A DNA stretch of 64,000 nucleotides from Hymenolepis diminuta (Eukaryota; Platyhelminthes; Cestoda; Cyclophyllidea; Hymenolepididae), in contig CAADRB010000008.1 of the NCBI GenBank assembly GCA_900708905.1, positions 2,970,744 to 3,034,743 of the forward strand. The letters are read 5' to 3'. A program made the translations under genes and the position numbers. The first letter of the stretch is position 1; each line of letters begins with the position of its first letter. The notes below the pieces were generated by a model, which saw nothing but the letters and a program-made list of their open reading frames with translations, ran no database searches and was not told the DNA's origin. Positions 48,701 through 59,240 of the stretch are shown piece after piece.

Positions 48701-51700
48701 GATGTTGGAGCAATTCCGCTGAGGATGGTCGACGAGATTTGTCTTTATCCAAGCATCTTAAATGAGAACAAAGAAACAACATTTAATATGCTTGAAGACT
48801 TAACATATGTTAGTCAACACCTTTCCGCCATGTCAATTTTAATAATAACCTTATTTTTCAATCTTATTTTATATTATTTTCTGGGGTTTCGACCACCAGA
48901 AAAAGACCAATATTTCATGCATTTCTTGTTATTTTTACTCGATTCTTGTATGATTATGGTAAACGATGAATTCCACCTAAATGGTTCCACTAAATTGGTG
49001 AGGTGACTCATTTTCTGGTATTTCAGTTAGGATTTAACTGCGACCAGCGTCAGCTGTTCTAGAAATGTGGACAATTAGTTACACCATAAATTTTAGATAA
49101 TATGTCTTACCAAAGATCCAATATTATTTTTTGACCCCTCGATGACTTCTTTTGAGTTCTTATAAATTTAGGACAAATTAATATCTGAGAAGATAAGCAT
49201 GTATAGTGCACTTACAGATGATCTGATCCTTCTTTCAATTATTCCAGAGTGGGCATAGAAACTTGAACAAATGCAATTTTGAAAGTAAAAAAATTCTCGA
49301 GAAGAAATTAAGAAAACAAAGGAAATCCGAATAGCTTCAATTCGGTAACATATATGTGCCTCTTAGCCAGTTATATTCTGATAACGTGTATTTGTATTTG
49401 GCCCTAAAAAGTACATATAATCGGAGTTTCAAAATAAGATAATTAGTACACGTAATTCAGATTGGAATTCCCAAAATAAGATTTGCGTATTTGTATAATT
49501 TACATGGGTTTTATTGGAATTCTCATGAATTTAAATACTTTTTCACTGCTAAGCGCTCCGCTCTTGAGTAAAAAATGAAACGAAGTGTCATTCAATAAGT
49601 TTGGTTTCATAATATGTTAGTTTCACTCCTTTTCTCTCAGATATACGTTGAAGTATGAAAGGCTTGATTGACTATGTAATATAATATATAATAATAATAT
49701 AATGATAAAGTTATGGAATAATTTCGCTTTATTAGCCATGCCTTAGTACCATATAATAAACCAGATCATTTCTGTATTCTTCCAAGACTTTATAATGGGC
49801 TAGTATTTGAAATATTAAATTGTATTGTATTTGATTGACCAACTATTGAATTTATTCAAATGATCAATAAGCTCTGGACTCTGCTAACATGATTTCACTC
49901 AGGATAGAGGTAAAGAATCAGACATTTGAACATTGTTGCATTAGAATATGAAGGAGTGGGCTACATAAGAAGTAAAATATAGCAAAATAAATCCAAGTAA
50001 CAAATTTGTAAGAATTTTCGATGTCCTGACTTTATTTTCTACTTCTGCTTGATTCTCCTCTATTAGCCCACTTTGGGCTGCTTCCCTGATCCCCTATTTC
50101 AGGTGCTTATCCACCGCCAAATGATAGTGGTAAAAAAGCCAGGTATGGCTCACTATAAAATGAATAGTAATGTTTTTTTTGCCAAAGTAATCTTTGGGAA
50201 TATCTTATCTGCTAATCGACTTTCGCATAAATAATCTCCTATAGTTGCCGTATAGCTATGCAAAATAAAACAGCATTTTTATTTCCAACCCTTTTTCAAA
50301 TCCACATTAAAGCGGAATCCTCCTTTTATGAAATTTCTGCTACTTTGGAACTTTAAATATTTTGGCTGATAGAAAAAATACAAATAGCACGTCGCAACTC
50401 AATCAAATAAACTCGTCAATAGGCTCTGAAAATCGCAAAAAACAAACTCAGAAACCATTAGGTACAGGCCTAAAATAAGACTCTTGAGAAACATTATTAC
50501 ATGACATGGTGGAATATACCCATCAAGTAAAAGTTGGGCAATCTAATGAATCCAGAATTCTAAATTAGTAAAACTCATTGAGTGAACTCTAGTAAGCTTT
50601 ATTTTGATGAATTTATGTAAGTTAATATAGTCCTGATATTTTTATCATTGCTTCTATATCTAGGGCAAGTTACTACGGCGTGACAGAACGGCAGGTCAAG
50701 GGAGGAGACACAACGACTAGTCTGTCTGAAAGAGGGGGAGATATTAGTCTTGGAAAGGAGAGAAGATAGAGGAAAAACGTCTGAGTAGAATATGTGAACA
50801 TGCTGGGGTAGGCTGACTGTAATCCGCATAAATACCAACCAACTAAAAGCAATGTAACTCTGAAGATGGGGGCGTCCAATCTTTTAAATATGGTGTTCTC
50901 TTTCGTCTGCAATCAAAAGAATTCAAAACGGATATAAAAGGAGAAGGATGCGAATCAAACCTCCGCTTTTAAAATCCAACATCTAATATCTTTGTCCGTT
51001 TGAGATCAAAGTTAATTTTTAAGAGAACGTACTCAAAATTCTCGAAGAATGAAAGTGGTAAGGAGAGAGACGTCTTAACCATAACGAGAGCTATTTAGAC
51101 ATCTTATTTCTACGACCGAAACTTCCCTAATCATCTGCCTCCTTAATTTTATAATAAAAAAATAATAAAAATACAATTGTTCCTTCTATTAAATCTTTTG
51201 TTTAAATGAACTAAATGGAATTGAAATTCCAATACCCCAATTTTGACTTCTACGTTTATTCAACCTTTTCACAGTTTAATGTACGATACTCAGAGACCCC
51301 ACGTTTAAATGTGTTCTCATTAGTAAAAATTGCGCGTTTTTTAGCTTTATCACGAGATATACTGTTATTAGGAATGAAAGTAACGCTTATAAAGCAATAA
51401 GTTAAAATGATTTTTTAAGAGGGGTGTAATATTTTCAATGATATTTTATTCAAATATGACAAGGTAACTTTTGAAATGCGATCTTCGTCCTTTTTTCCGA
51501 TTTATGACATATGTCGAAAAAAAATTTAATTACGATAATGGAATATATAAATGAGAAAAAGGTTAAATTAGACTAATAAATCATCATTAATGTTCATTAA
51601 CGCCTCGTGGGCGTTACAATATAACTAAACTTATATACAGGTGGATCGGTCTGATACTAGGAGAAAATGAATCCGATCCAGCTTCTATGAATTTATAAAG

Positions 51701-54700
51701 TTAAATTGGGTTCATTATGTGATCATGGACGAGATAAATTACTGGCAAAGTTAGGGTATTTTCAAATAAAATGGGTGAAGCCTGTTCAAGAAGCCTTTTA
51801 AATAATGTCGTAAGGGGAGATTACTCATCGCTAGAGGCAACTTTCATTTTATTTCCTTCAAAGACAGCTATTCCTTCACTAACACCAGATAGCTTATTCA
51901 GTCTCCGCCATTAAATAAGATGGGAGGGAATGGATAGTATGATCATTATTTCACGGTTTAAGTGATGGAATATGGTATGAAAAAGGTGAAAGATGCTCAC
52001 ATGAACGCCTGGCCTGAATTTTTTTGAGAGAAGGAACTGGTTTAACTCGATCATACTTTAGTAATTTGACTAAAGATTATTTTAAAAAATTATGGTCTTT
52101 TCTTGCATTTGTTTAGTAAAAATTAACCAATCACCAGGCCGATGACAGTTCGATGACCTTAACTTTTATTTGTTAGTGACCTATCGGATATTTACCCAAA
52201 TAAATAATTCAAAAGCTTAAAAATTTTATCAATTATGGGTATATCACAGGGCAATTAAATTCGTGATAAGAAAATTTTCCTAGTTAAAATATTCCAGAGT
52301 TTTATCCTAACTAGTTGAGATGATCGTTGTAAAATGTGAAAAATTAGCGAACAATTTTAACATTCAACATTTAGATAACTTTTTTGCTGCTTAGGCTAAC
52401 AACAGAAGAAACACTTTTAGGACGAAATTAACTATTTTTAGCTCATTTGCAGAGCTGTGAATTGTGTCGGCGCAAGTTACCCTTGCGCTTATATTGATCC
52501 AGTTCAAAAAAACTAGAATTCACTCCAAGGATTCTGTTGGTGACATATCTAGCAAATAGACTGACTTTTCTTCTATCTTGCTTGATTATTTTATGCTAAT
52601 TTAACATTATAATTTGTCTTTTTGGCCATACATAAAAACCCTGAAGAGAATTTTTAAAATGTGAATGAATTACAATGCTACAAATTATTATGAATCAAAC
52701 AGATTTAATTTTATATTCGATCAGCAAATCAGTTAATAAAAATTTTAAGTAATAAATTATTGAATTATTTCAACAATCCAAAAGTCAGGCAAAATTTGGA
52801 ACTGTTAGGGTCGCATCTTTTATCATTTTATAATTATGATACGGTTAATTAAAATGCGTTGGGGAAACTACAACAGTAGTATGAAATTTCTTATCCAGAT
52901 GATGCGATGAGAAAATCAGAGAGGTCTTTAATCGATTACATATCTACCAATGCGATTTACAATTTATACCGTAAGTACTATCGTTCAGTTATAAAATTGT
53001 AACTCTATGTTCACATAACACTGTTTCGGTGGTATTGCAGTCGACTTATATTTCTATCAAATCTTGTTACTATATCAGAAATTTCATGATTAATTCATTA
53101 ATATTTTCCAGCAGGGGATGGCCAAATATGAATTCTCAATTAGAGTCCTCACCTTGGCCGAGTTCTAGGAATTGAGATCTTTCAAGGAACATGGGAATTA
53201 AAGTGATATTTTAAACTTGAATTATGTCCATATATGTGATAGGTTTATATGTTCCTATATTTAATAATTACTTCCAAGCCAATTCGGGAAAGAGTTTTTC
53301 AACACTCATCTTGGGAAGAGAAATAGTATCATAGAGCCTATACATTGAGAAAATCGAATTTTGTTCCCTCTTTATTGGCCACTTCTGTTGATCACTCTGT
53401 TTACTAGGATTGCACTGATGGACAACGAACTCGTAATCCCCGACTTCAAAGACAAGCATAGTAACTGTTCCGTCACCAGAGAACTAATCTCCTTTTTAAT
53501 AAGCCCTTTTTATTTGAAGATCGCATTAAAAATACGAATGAGACAGAAGTTTTGTACTTCCCAAATTTTAGCACTCTGAGGAGAAAGATCACCTTTTTGT
53601 CATTTGGCTTTTTACCATTGACTTTACTTAGTTACATTTCGTTCTAAATTTTTTTCTAGCGAATATTCTGTTTCCAAGTAGCAGAGCGGCTTGAATTTGG
53701 AATGTCCACATAAAAGTCCGCATATGGCAGTGTAAATTTTTAAAACAATGATTGCATTGTCAGTTTCTTCATTACAAAACTGGAATTCGACGAGAAAATT
53801 TCTAAGCCAACAACGTTCCGCTTTATTATGACTATTCTTATTATTACTTACTGTAAGGCAAGCAATTACACTTTCATTTGAATAGGGAGAAGAATGAAGA
53901 GGTCCAATGTGAGTTATGGAAAGGGAGTCGATTTGAGATAAAATTCAAAATTAGGTTGTTATGGAAATTTAATTTTCGGAATCAAGTTGTATTTCTTTCG
54001 CTACCCGGATGTAATCTATTGGTATAAGTCCTAAAGTTCAGGGGTTCAAATTTCAGGATTTGTGTTCTCTTTCCTGGGTGAATTCATGCTCATTAACGAG
54101 CTGATTAATTCGAGTGGCTGATGTATTTTTTCTAACGGGTCAGATATTAGCAAGATAATAGTATAGATTTAATATAATTTTTACATAACAAAGGCCTCTG
54201 AAATTAACTAAATATAAATTGTAATAATTAATTTGCAAGTTTATTTGTTCCAAATCTAAACAATAGTATGAGTGGTTCTTACGTTAACGCTTACTTAATC
54301 ATGAATTTTCATAAAAGATCTTTCTCTACGTAGTTTTGGGATAATAAGCGAATGTTAAAAGAACATAATTTCTAGCAAATCATTCGAACCATAAAAATAA
54401 TCCTTAATCAGATTTAACTGAATGATTTTCGAAGTCTTGAGAATCATTTTCCTTGAAAATAATTTTGACACTGAGGAAGATTGAGATCTGTAAATACCAA
54501 ATTAGTATTGCCCTTTTTAATCTTCCTCTTCTATAGTAACATTAATTTGTTATTCGGATTTAAAACGGTGTTACAGAAATTTGAAGCCTAATTGTTTATG
54601 GAAAAAGCATTCTTTAACAACTCTGTTTATGAGATATGACAGTAATGCCCTTTTGATTTGCTGGGAACCCTGTATTTTTGAATCCCATATTAAAACAAAG

Positions 54701-57700
54701 TACCTAAACATAATGATATATGAATGATTAAATAAGAGATTATATTACTCTGATATTATGAGATATATCGCTAATGCAACTGCATGGGACAAATGTGAGT
54801 TCAAATAAGAGTGGTTAAATCGTAAACTAACACTCTACCCTCAGACCAAGTCCTCTTTTTTCGAAAGTTAACACTTCAAAGCTAAACGTCTGTATTTTTG
54901 AATACAATAAATTTAAAAATTAGACAATATATATTATCATTGGTTTTAATTTTATTTTAAATTTAATAATTTTAAAATTTCTGCAGTAGACAGAAATTAA
55001 GTTACGATCCTCACTGATTGTGAATTCCCATAATACATTGTAGGTTTTAATATTAACAAGGTGATGAATGTGATGAAAAATATAGGTTTTAAAATATTTT
55101 ACTGAACTTTTCCTCTTTAAATTCACATTTATGAAGTTTGCATTGACTTAGTGTCAAGGTTGAATGGTGAATGATCATAGTTAGAGGAAACAGGGAAATA
55201 TATAAAGGTAAATACTAATTTTCAGTTATAAAATAGGGATTTTATTAATACTGACTAACTACCAATATTGAAGTGATAGAAGGGAGAAATAGCTCTATCC
55301 AATTGCTACTTATTCGACTCAATACAATTTGACTTTGAAAAGAAGCGCCAACGCTACCTCAACGATACGAAACTACGTTGTTTGTATTGACAAATCTAAG
55401 AGCATGTTTTATGAGGCCTCGCACACGCAAAAACGCACACATTGACATATTTTTCTCCCCTTGAGCGGTTATTCGTCAGATCACAAAATGATTAACTCAA
55501 CTCAAAGTACCATAATCCGATCTGGTTATTTCTCTCCGGATTTTTTTCATGCACAGTTCTTTCCATCTCAATATCATTTCATTCTTATCTTACTCATACT
55601 CTCACTCTTGCGTATAATATATCCGTTGTTCACACTAAAACTTTGGGCTTCTGCTTTGAGAGCGGTAGTTATTATCTTGCAACCTTGCAATATATTTTTA
55701 GTTTTATGGGGAGGGGGGGAAGGTTATCTTAATATAGTAGACCCGAATCCTCTCATGTTTTGCATTCTTCACCTAAAATTTTCCCATAATGATTGGAAAA
55801 TGAATAAGGCAAATGGTATTCAAAAGTAATTAAGAAGATACATAGTCCCAAACTTCAGATTAAGTCAAAATGGCTGACATTTCACCAATCCCGAATCTAG
55901 AGTCCGATCTCTTCGTTGTAATAATAGAAGATCAATTCAAAATACCCAGCGATAATTCTAACGACCCATATGTCTTCTCATGGTGAAATAAGGAATTTTT
56001 CAATTATCTACGAGCAATAGCCCATAAATGACTCATATTGAATTGGATCATTATATTACTCACTTGGTCAGAAAGTCATACATCCCCATAGGCATCTGAT
56101 CAGCGACTGGAATAAGCACATCGTCCGGAGATACATCAATATCCGGAGGAGGTTTCGACGGATAGAGGGAGAGAGGATGAGGTCCATGAGTAATCAGGGA
56201 GAAGGCTTTCATTGGTGGAACTCCAGCCAGTGGTGGTTCAGCTTCCCAAAGCTCAAGCCCTGTAACTCCCAGAGACCATACATCGGCTCTAGTGTCGTAA
56301 CCATCTGACTTTTCAGTGTCGATAACCTGTAAATCGGTAGAATAGCTATTACAATGCCATCTATTATAATAGCAAATCCATCAATACTACCATGTGACAA
56401 ATACTCAATTCCTAATCCTCTTTCAGAAAGCAAATCTTATCCTAGATAGAGAGTTAGCACGGCGGAGCTTCCCTGGTGAGAAGCTAGAGTTCTGCCACTC
56501 CCTTTACTAGTCAGACTTGGTCAGTATGATTGGCCATCCCGCTCACCGGGTATTTGTCGAAGATGGCTTTGCAGATGAGCACCTTAATCTCAGAGCCACC
56601 AATAATTGAATTTCTTAAACCTTTTTCTCCAAAATATATAAACGTAAAATACACGTCCTCGTTTTACGTAGAAATAATATCTCGATTCCAGTCATTATAA
56701 GGTTTTTACTCCAATCAACTACTCTAGTAAAACATTTTGCATATTATAAGTTATAGAACCAATAGAAAAGAAGCAAGATCGTATATAAGCGCGACATAAG
56801 GAACGTATTCTGCCTAGATAAGTGATTCATCTACAAAATAAATTATATGAGAACAATGACAGTCTAGACTAGATCTGTTCGGTCCCCCAGTAAGTCAAAT
56901 TTCGACCTATAGGCACTTATTCTTAAATGGGTATCCATAAGGAGCGCAATTTAATAAAATCCTAGTTCAGTGATTTTCGCTTAACTTCATTGTCAGTCCA
57001 ATTGTAAAGCATAAGTGAATTAATTACAATTAGCAAGTTGCGATTTTGTTGTATTCTTCCTTGACGTGCGCACTTAGGAAGATGGTAAGTGCCCAAATAT
57101 GAATTTTAAAAACTTTTTAATGGTTAATAATTGCTTTTTTTGAAAAAAAAGCAAATTAATATAACTTTTGTCTGTTGTAGGAAATAGACTGGAGGAAGTA
57201 GACGTAAAAGTTATTACAGTAACAGTTGTTCACTATTAACATTGATTTTCCTTCTAAACTTTCCTTTTCCGAATTTTTAATTTCGATTATTCGACATTTG
57301 AGAGATTTCCTCCAACAGTAAAACTAGTCGGCTTTTTAAGATACCGTGACGTAGTTTCCCGATAAACAAATATTTTAAAAAAATATACTTTACTCAAAAA
57401 TTTGTAGTAATTATGTTCCTTGCCCATAGTTAACAGTGATCTTAATTCTTTTATCGGTCATTCCATTTTTCTACCTTAAACTTAACTTTACTTAACTTTC
57501 TTCTGTCTGAAACTTTTCTCTCCGTTTAAGTTGATCATCTGTGCCCTAACACCTGCGCAATGAGCCTTACTCAGTTTTATATACTTATTTTCAGATAAAT
57601 AATTATGTGATTGATAACTTCTGTTACTCCTTTTTCCTTTTATAAGTATCCAGTGGCAATCTGTTTGCTTTCTGAAATTAAATGAAGCTCGTACAAGTTT

Positions 57701-58410
57701 AGCCTTAATACAACCTTAGCTACAATCTTCTCTTTACAAAACCATTAAATTAGTTTCAATTTAACCTTTCCGCTTTGATATGCAAAAACAAAGGAAGATA
57801 TTTGACCCGTAATAAGGAGTTCCTTATTGAAAAATTTATCATTGATTTCTACTGATTGTTTCCTTCTCTTTGTTATAAATGGGGATTTACTATTAATAAG
57901 GCAAAGAGTAAAAAGGATTAATTCTACACTGACAAAGTCCTTTAACTCAAGTAAGTAAACAAAATGCATACCAACGTATAAAACGCTAATCAGGAAGCAT
58001 TTAGAGTTGGTAAAATTGACATATAACATACAAATTTATACGGGTTTTAGACTCTAAACTGTTGACTTGAGGTATGCAAAACGTATTTAAAGAAATGCAA
58101 GATTAGAAAGTTTGGAACAATCTTCTTATTTGTTAATCTCTGCTAAGAGCATCCTGTAAGAAAAAGAGGATATTAGAAGCGACAATTTATTTAGATTCTT
58201 CCTTGATATACTTCTTTCTTAATTACATTTTTAAAGTTGATAATTAAATGCATCAACAATAACTTGTGATAGGCATTTAGCTGCAGTAAATTACCTGGAG
58301 TGAGGACACTTCTTTTTAAGTCCCTCTGCTAAATTCCTGTTGTAGACAAATATTGACCAAGAGAACCCATGTCATACTGCTCACTCACAACACCACTGGA
58401 GTAAAATCAC
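22878..58410 (-). CDS. MYO3-like: Class III (NINAC/MYO3-like) kinase-myosin with divergent motor, >30 exons
   Basis: Gene rebuilt from GT-AG borders and phase. Firm exons (5'->3', high to low): 46051-45977, 43259-42896, 42821-42400, 41501-41343, 41270-41069, 40999-40906, 40828-40803, 40736-40678, 40611-40416, 40373-40245, 40138-39874, 32060-31955, 31229-31194, 30896-30770, 29379-29306, 29240-29123, 29035-29019, 28951-28893, 28713-28421, 28340-28213, 27758-27252, 27173-26721, 26432-26289, 25162-24886, 23558-23524, 23354-22878 (stop). They join without a stop to 1613 codons. Kinase exons upstream: 56326-56064 and 53403-53272 (good), 58410-58385, 58336-58295 and 57889-57766 (tentative); 48424-about 48240 is possible linker. 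Kinase, motor, IQ and tail in this order occur only in class III myosins, which in animals work in photoreceptors, hair cells and actin protrusions. The 5' end, the kinase N-lobe and the HRD/DFG region were not found, so the model is incomplete. Confidence 0.75.
24013..24206 (+). repeat. tRNA-derived SINE copy 3
   Basis: The best-preserved copy: an A-box-like GTGGCGCACTGGTC, B-box-like GGATTCGACTCTCATC, body CCAGTGAGCGGATGGCC and GCACTGGTTAAATCTGGCT, and end GAGTCCCTCATCAAGGAGGC. Sits in an intron of the kinase-myosin, antisense to it. Confidence 0.75.
27985..28045 (+). repeat. SINE 3' fragment
   Basis: GTCCGGCTAATATACGGAGG followed by a CCAGGAGGACTCCATG block matches the 3' third of copy 3. 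The pol III promoter part is missing, as in 5'-truncated insertions. Confidence 0.4.
29763..29790. repeat. Perfect 11-bp inverted repeat (hairpin)
   Basis: AATGAAACAGT (29763-29773), a six-base loop, then ACTGTTTCATT (29780-29790), followed by a direct repeat of TATAAGACT. Lies in a kinase-myosin intron. No function assigned. Confidence 0.6.
31640..31745 (+). repeat. Dispersed old repeat, copy c
   Basis: ATATCAGGACTTGTCC, GTGTCCGCAGTGTCAAGG and TTAATTTATTAAT blocks match the order in copies a and b. Weak. Confidence 0.25.
33690..33711. repeat. (TA)n microsatellite
   Basis: Eleven uninterrupted TA units in a kinase-myosin intron. Confidence 0.9.
33931..33960 (+). repeat. SINE head fragment
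   Basis: GGTGCGCCGGTGGCTTAG resembles the A-box end of the SINE family; the rest is missing. Weak. Confidence 0.25.
34757..34900 (+). repeat. Dispersed ~145-bp repeat, copy 1
   Basis: Shares GCAAATGCTTGTCTGCGATG, then a TTGGTCTTG-like block and GCAAATGATCTTAT, with 62568-62710 in the same order and spacing. Family unknown; no coding capacity. Confidence 0.6.
42400..46051 (-). other. Serine-rich linker between kinase and motor
   Basis: Three exons encode 287 residues of low-complexity Ser/Thr/Asn-rich sequence (FSEPSRYNFSP, SSSGNSPTPKN) with an acidic block near its end (REIEEEEDQCSDIDMESSGE). No domain is recognisable. In the animal class III myosins I know, the kinase is joined to the motor by a much shorter linker, so this is an unusual insertion. 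Many SP and RxxS sites suggest regulation by phosphorylation, which is inference. Confidence 0.6.
43892..44159 (+). mobile_element. LTR-like repeat A with adjacent primer-site-like sequence
   Basis: Aligns over its length with 46928-47245: GGTGACTCAAAACCCCC versus TGTGATTCAAACCCC at the start, then a pyrimidine-rich body, GGTTTGATTAATACA, and TGGTGTTCTGCTCT. It ends beside ACTGACCCC, a decayed primer-binding-site-like sequence. Probably the 5' LTR stub or solo LTR of a gypsy-type element. Lies between linker exons, in an intron. Confidence 0.4.
46928..47245 (+). mobile_element. LTR-like repeat B with adjacent primer-site-like sequence
   Basis: Second copy: starts TGTGATTCAAACC, contains TAGTTTGATCAATACAC and TTTGTGTTCTAC, and appears to end TCTAACA at 47233. 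It is followed by TGGTGACTC (47237-47245), similar to the tRNA primer sites of CsRn1/Kabuki-type gypsy elements. No internal region follows. It is not the same family as the LTR at 415-745. Confidence 0.4.
48653..48960 (+). pseudogene. Membrane-protein fragment resembling an ABCG transporter segment
   Basis: Plus-strand frame, antisense within the kinase-myosin, preceded by a possible acceptor (TTATAACTTAG) and ending at a possible donor (ATG|GTAAAC). It encodes about 100 residues: polar sequence with PSILNENKET, then TYVSQHLSAMSILI, a hydrophobic helix, NLILYYFLGFRPPEKDQYF and a second hydrophobic helix. The ILYYFLGFRP turn between two membrane helices is like the Y.L...L..LP...F..I.Y.M.GLRP...FF pattern of ABCG-type ABC transporters. 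No ATPase part was found nearby, so it is a fragment, an exon of a nested gene, or chance. Confidence 0.25.
54010..54130 (+). repeat. Dispersed old repeat, copy d
   Basis: GGGTGAATTCATGCTCATTA, then CTGATTAATTCGAGTGGCTG, similar to copies a and b. Weak. Confidence 0.25.
56455..56601 (-). repeat. tRNA-derived SINE copy 4
   Basis: Minus-strand reading: GGTGGCTCTGAGATTAAGG head, CGGTGAGCGGGATGGCC body, and CAGAACTCTAGCTTCTCACC end, close to copy 1. Lies just upstream of the kinase exon at 56326. Confidence 0.6.
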
Positions 58411-58684
58411 CTGTAGACTAATGTTACAATTACAGCTCACACAAAAGTAAGCGGGTTAGGTTCCAAATGTAACGAAGCCAGAAATTCACGCCAGTTTAGG
58501 AAAGGTTGTTAGTCATCTCAGAAATACGCTTACTTATGTATCTTTAATGTTCTATTAGCCAACATATGCAAACACTTTCCTTGAAATTTTTCACTTTTTA
58601 GGGAAAGAACTAAATATTGGAAAGTCAATTTTAAAATTGGTTGGGAATATTGAGTCAAACCAGACAGAAAAGAAACAGCGCAGC

Positions 58685-58845
58685 ATTTAACGTGCTCGTC
58701 CGCGAAGTCGGAGGTCATGGATTCGATGTACGCTAGTGTTATCTATTAAGCAGAATAACAACCCGCATTGAATAATAAGCAGGCAGTAGAAAATCAGTTC
58801 CTCATTGAGGCTCCATAATGTTTTCTACCGAACATTCTTTTAACT
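58685..58845 (+). repeat. tRNA-derived SINE copy 5
   Basis: B-box-like GGTCATGGATTCGATG, then CCCGCATTGAATAATAAGC, and CCTCATTGAGGCTCCATAAT at the end, matching copy 3 in order. Diverged. Confidence 0.5.
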
Positions 58846-58974
58846 GAGCTTGGGGTTGATTTTAGTTATTAAAACAATTGTTCTACTTAAATCGCAGGTT
58901 AAATCTATTAAAACTACAAAAAGAGTCTCAGAGAAAGTGAGAATGGATCCAATTGAACTGCACACTACCTATAT

Positions 58975-59240
58975 TCGCAAAAACTTGAAAAGCGTTTACG
59001 TTGCGTAATTGCATTCGCGTCTGAATGAATTGCACTTCTAGCATTCAATCGCGCTTTCTCGTGACCCCAGACAAATTGCCGCTGTTCCCCTACACCCCCA
59101 TCGCGTCATCGCCATTTTAAGGTCATTCGCGTGTCACCATTGCGTCGCATAAAAACTGGGTGAAAAAAATTACGCAAATTGAAAGACGTAATAGAAGTGC
59201 GATTACTTCATTTTTCAATAGAAATCTGAAAATACAATCA
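58975..59240. promoter_or_regulatory. CpG-dense patch, possible promoter
   Basis: About twenty CpG dinucleotides occur within some 230 bases, clustered as GCGTAATTGCATTCGCGTC, ATCGCGTCATCGCC and CATTCGCGTGTC, in otherwise CpG-poor AT-rich DNA. It lies about 570 bases upstream (on the minus strand) of the most 5' tentative kinase exon at 58410, so it could be the promoter of the kinase-myosin. No TATA box is clear. It could instead be a repeat with unusual composition. Confidence 0.25.

Larger units (their letters stand above)
53272..58410 (-). other. STE20-type kinase domain exons of the kinase-myosin
   Basis: The exon 56326-56064 begins VIDTEKSDGYDTRADVWSLG and continues VTGLELWEAEPPL, aligning with the end of the activation segment and helix F of class III myosin kinases (APEV...YDARxDVWSLGITAIEL...PPL). 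The Asp of DVWSLG is present. Exon 53403-53272 encodes KWPIKREQNSIFSMYRLYD followed by LPKMSVEKLFPEL, matching the C-lobe end. The usually invariant Arg of the RPS motif there is Leu. Tentative exons 58410-58385 and 58336-58295, with a 48-base intron between, read VILLQWCCENLAEGLKKK and resemble the hinge. Exon 57889-57766 fits in phase but lacks clear motifs. I did not find the ATP-binding lobe, HRD or DFG, so catalytic competence is open. Confidence 0.55.

Noticed and set aside
53113..53169. Plus-strand terminal-exon-like stretch (MAKYEFSIRVLTLAEF then stop)
   Set aside because: Good acceptor, but it does not join in phase with any other plus-strand candidate.
55461..55829. 122-codon plus-strand open frame
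   Set aside because: Hydrophobic composition from pyrimidine-rich DNA; no homology signal or splice context.
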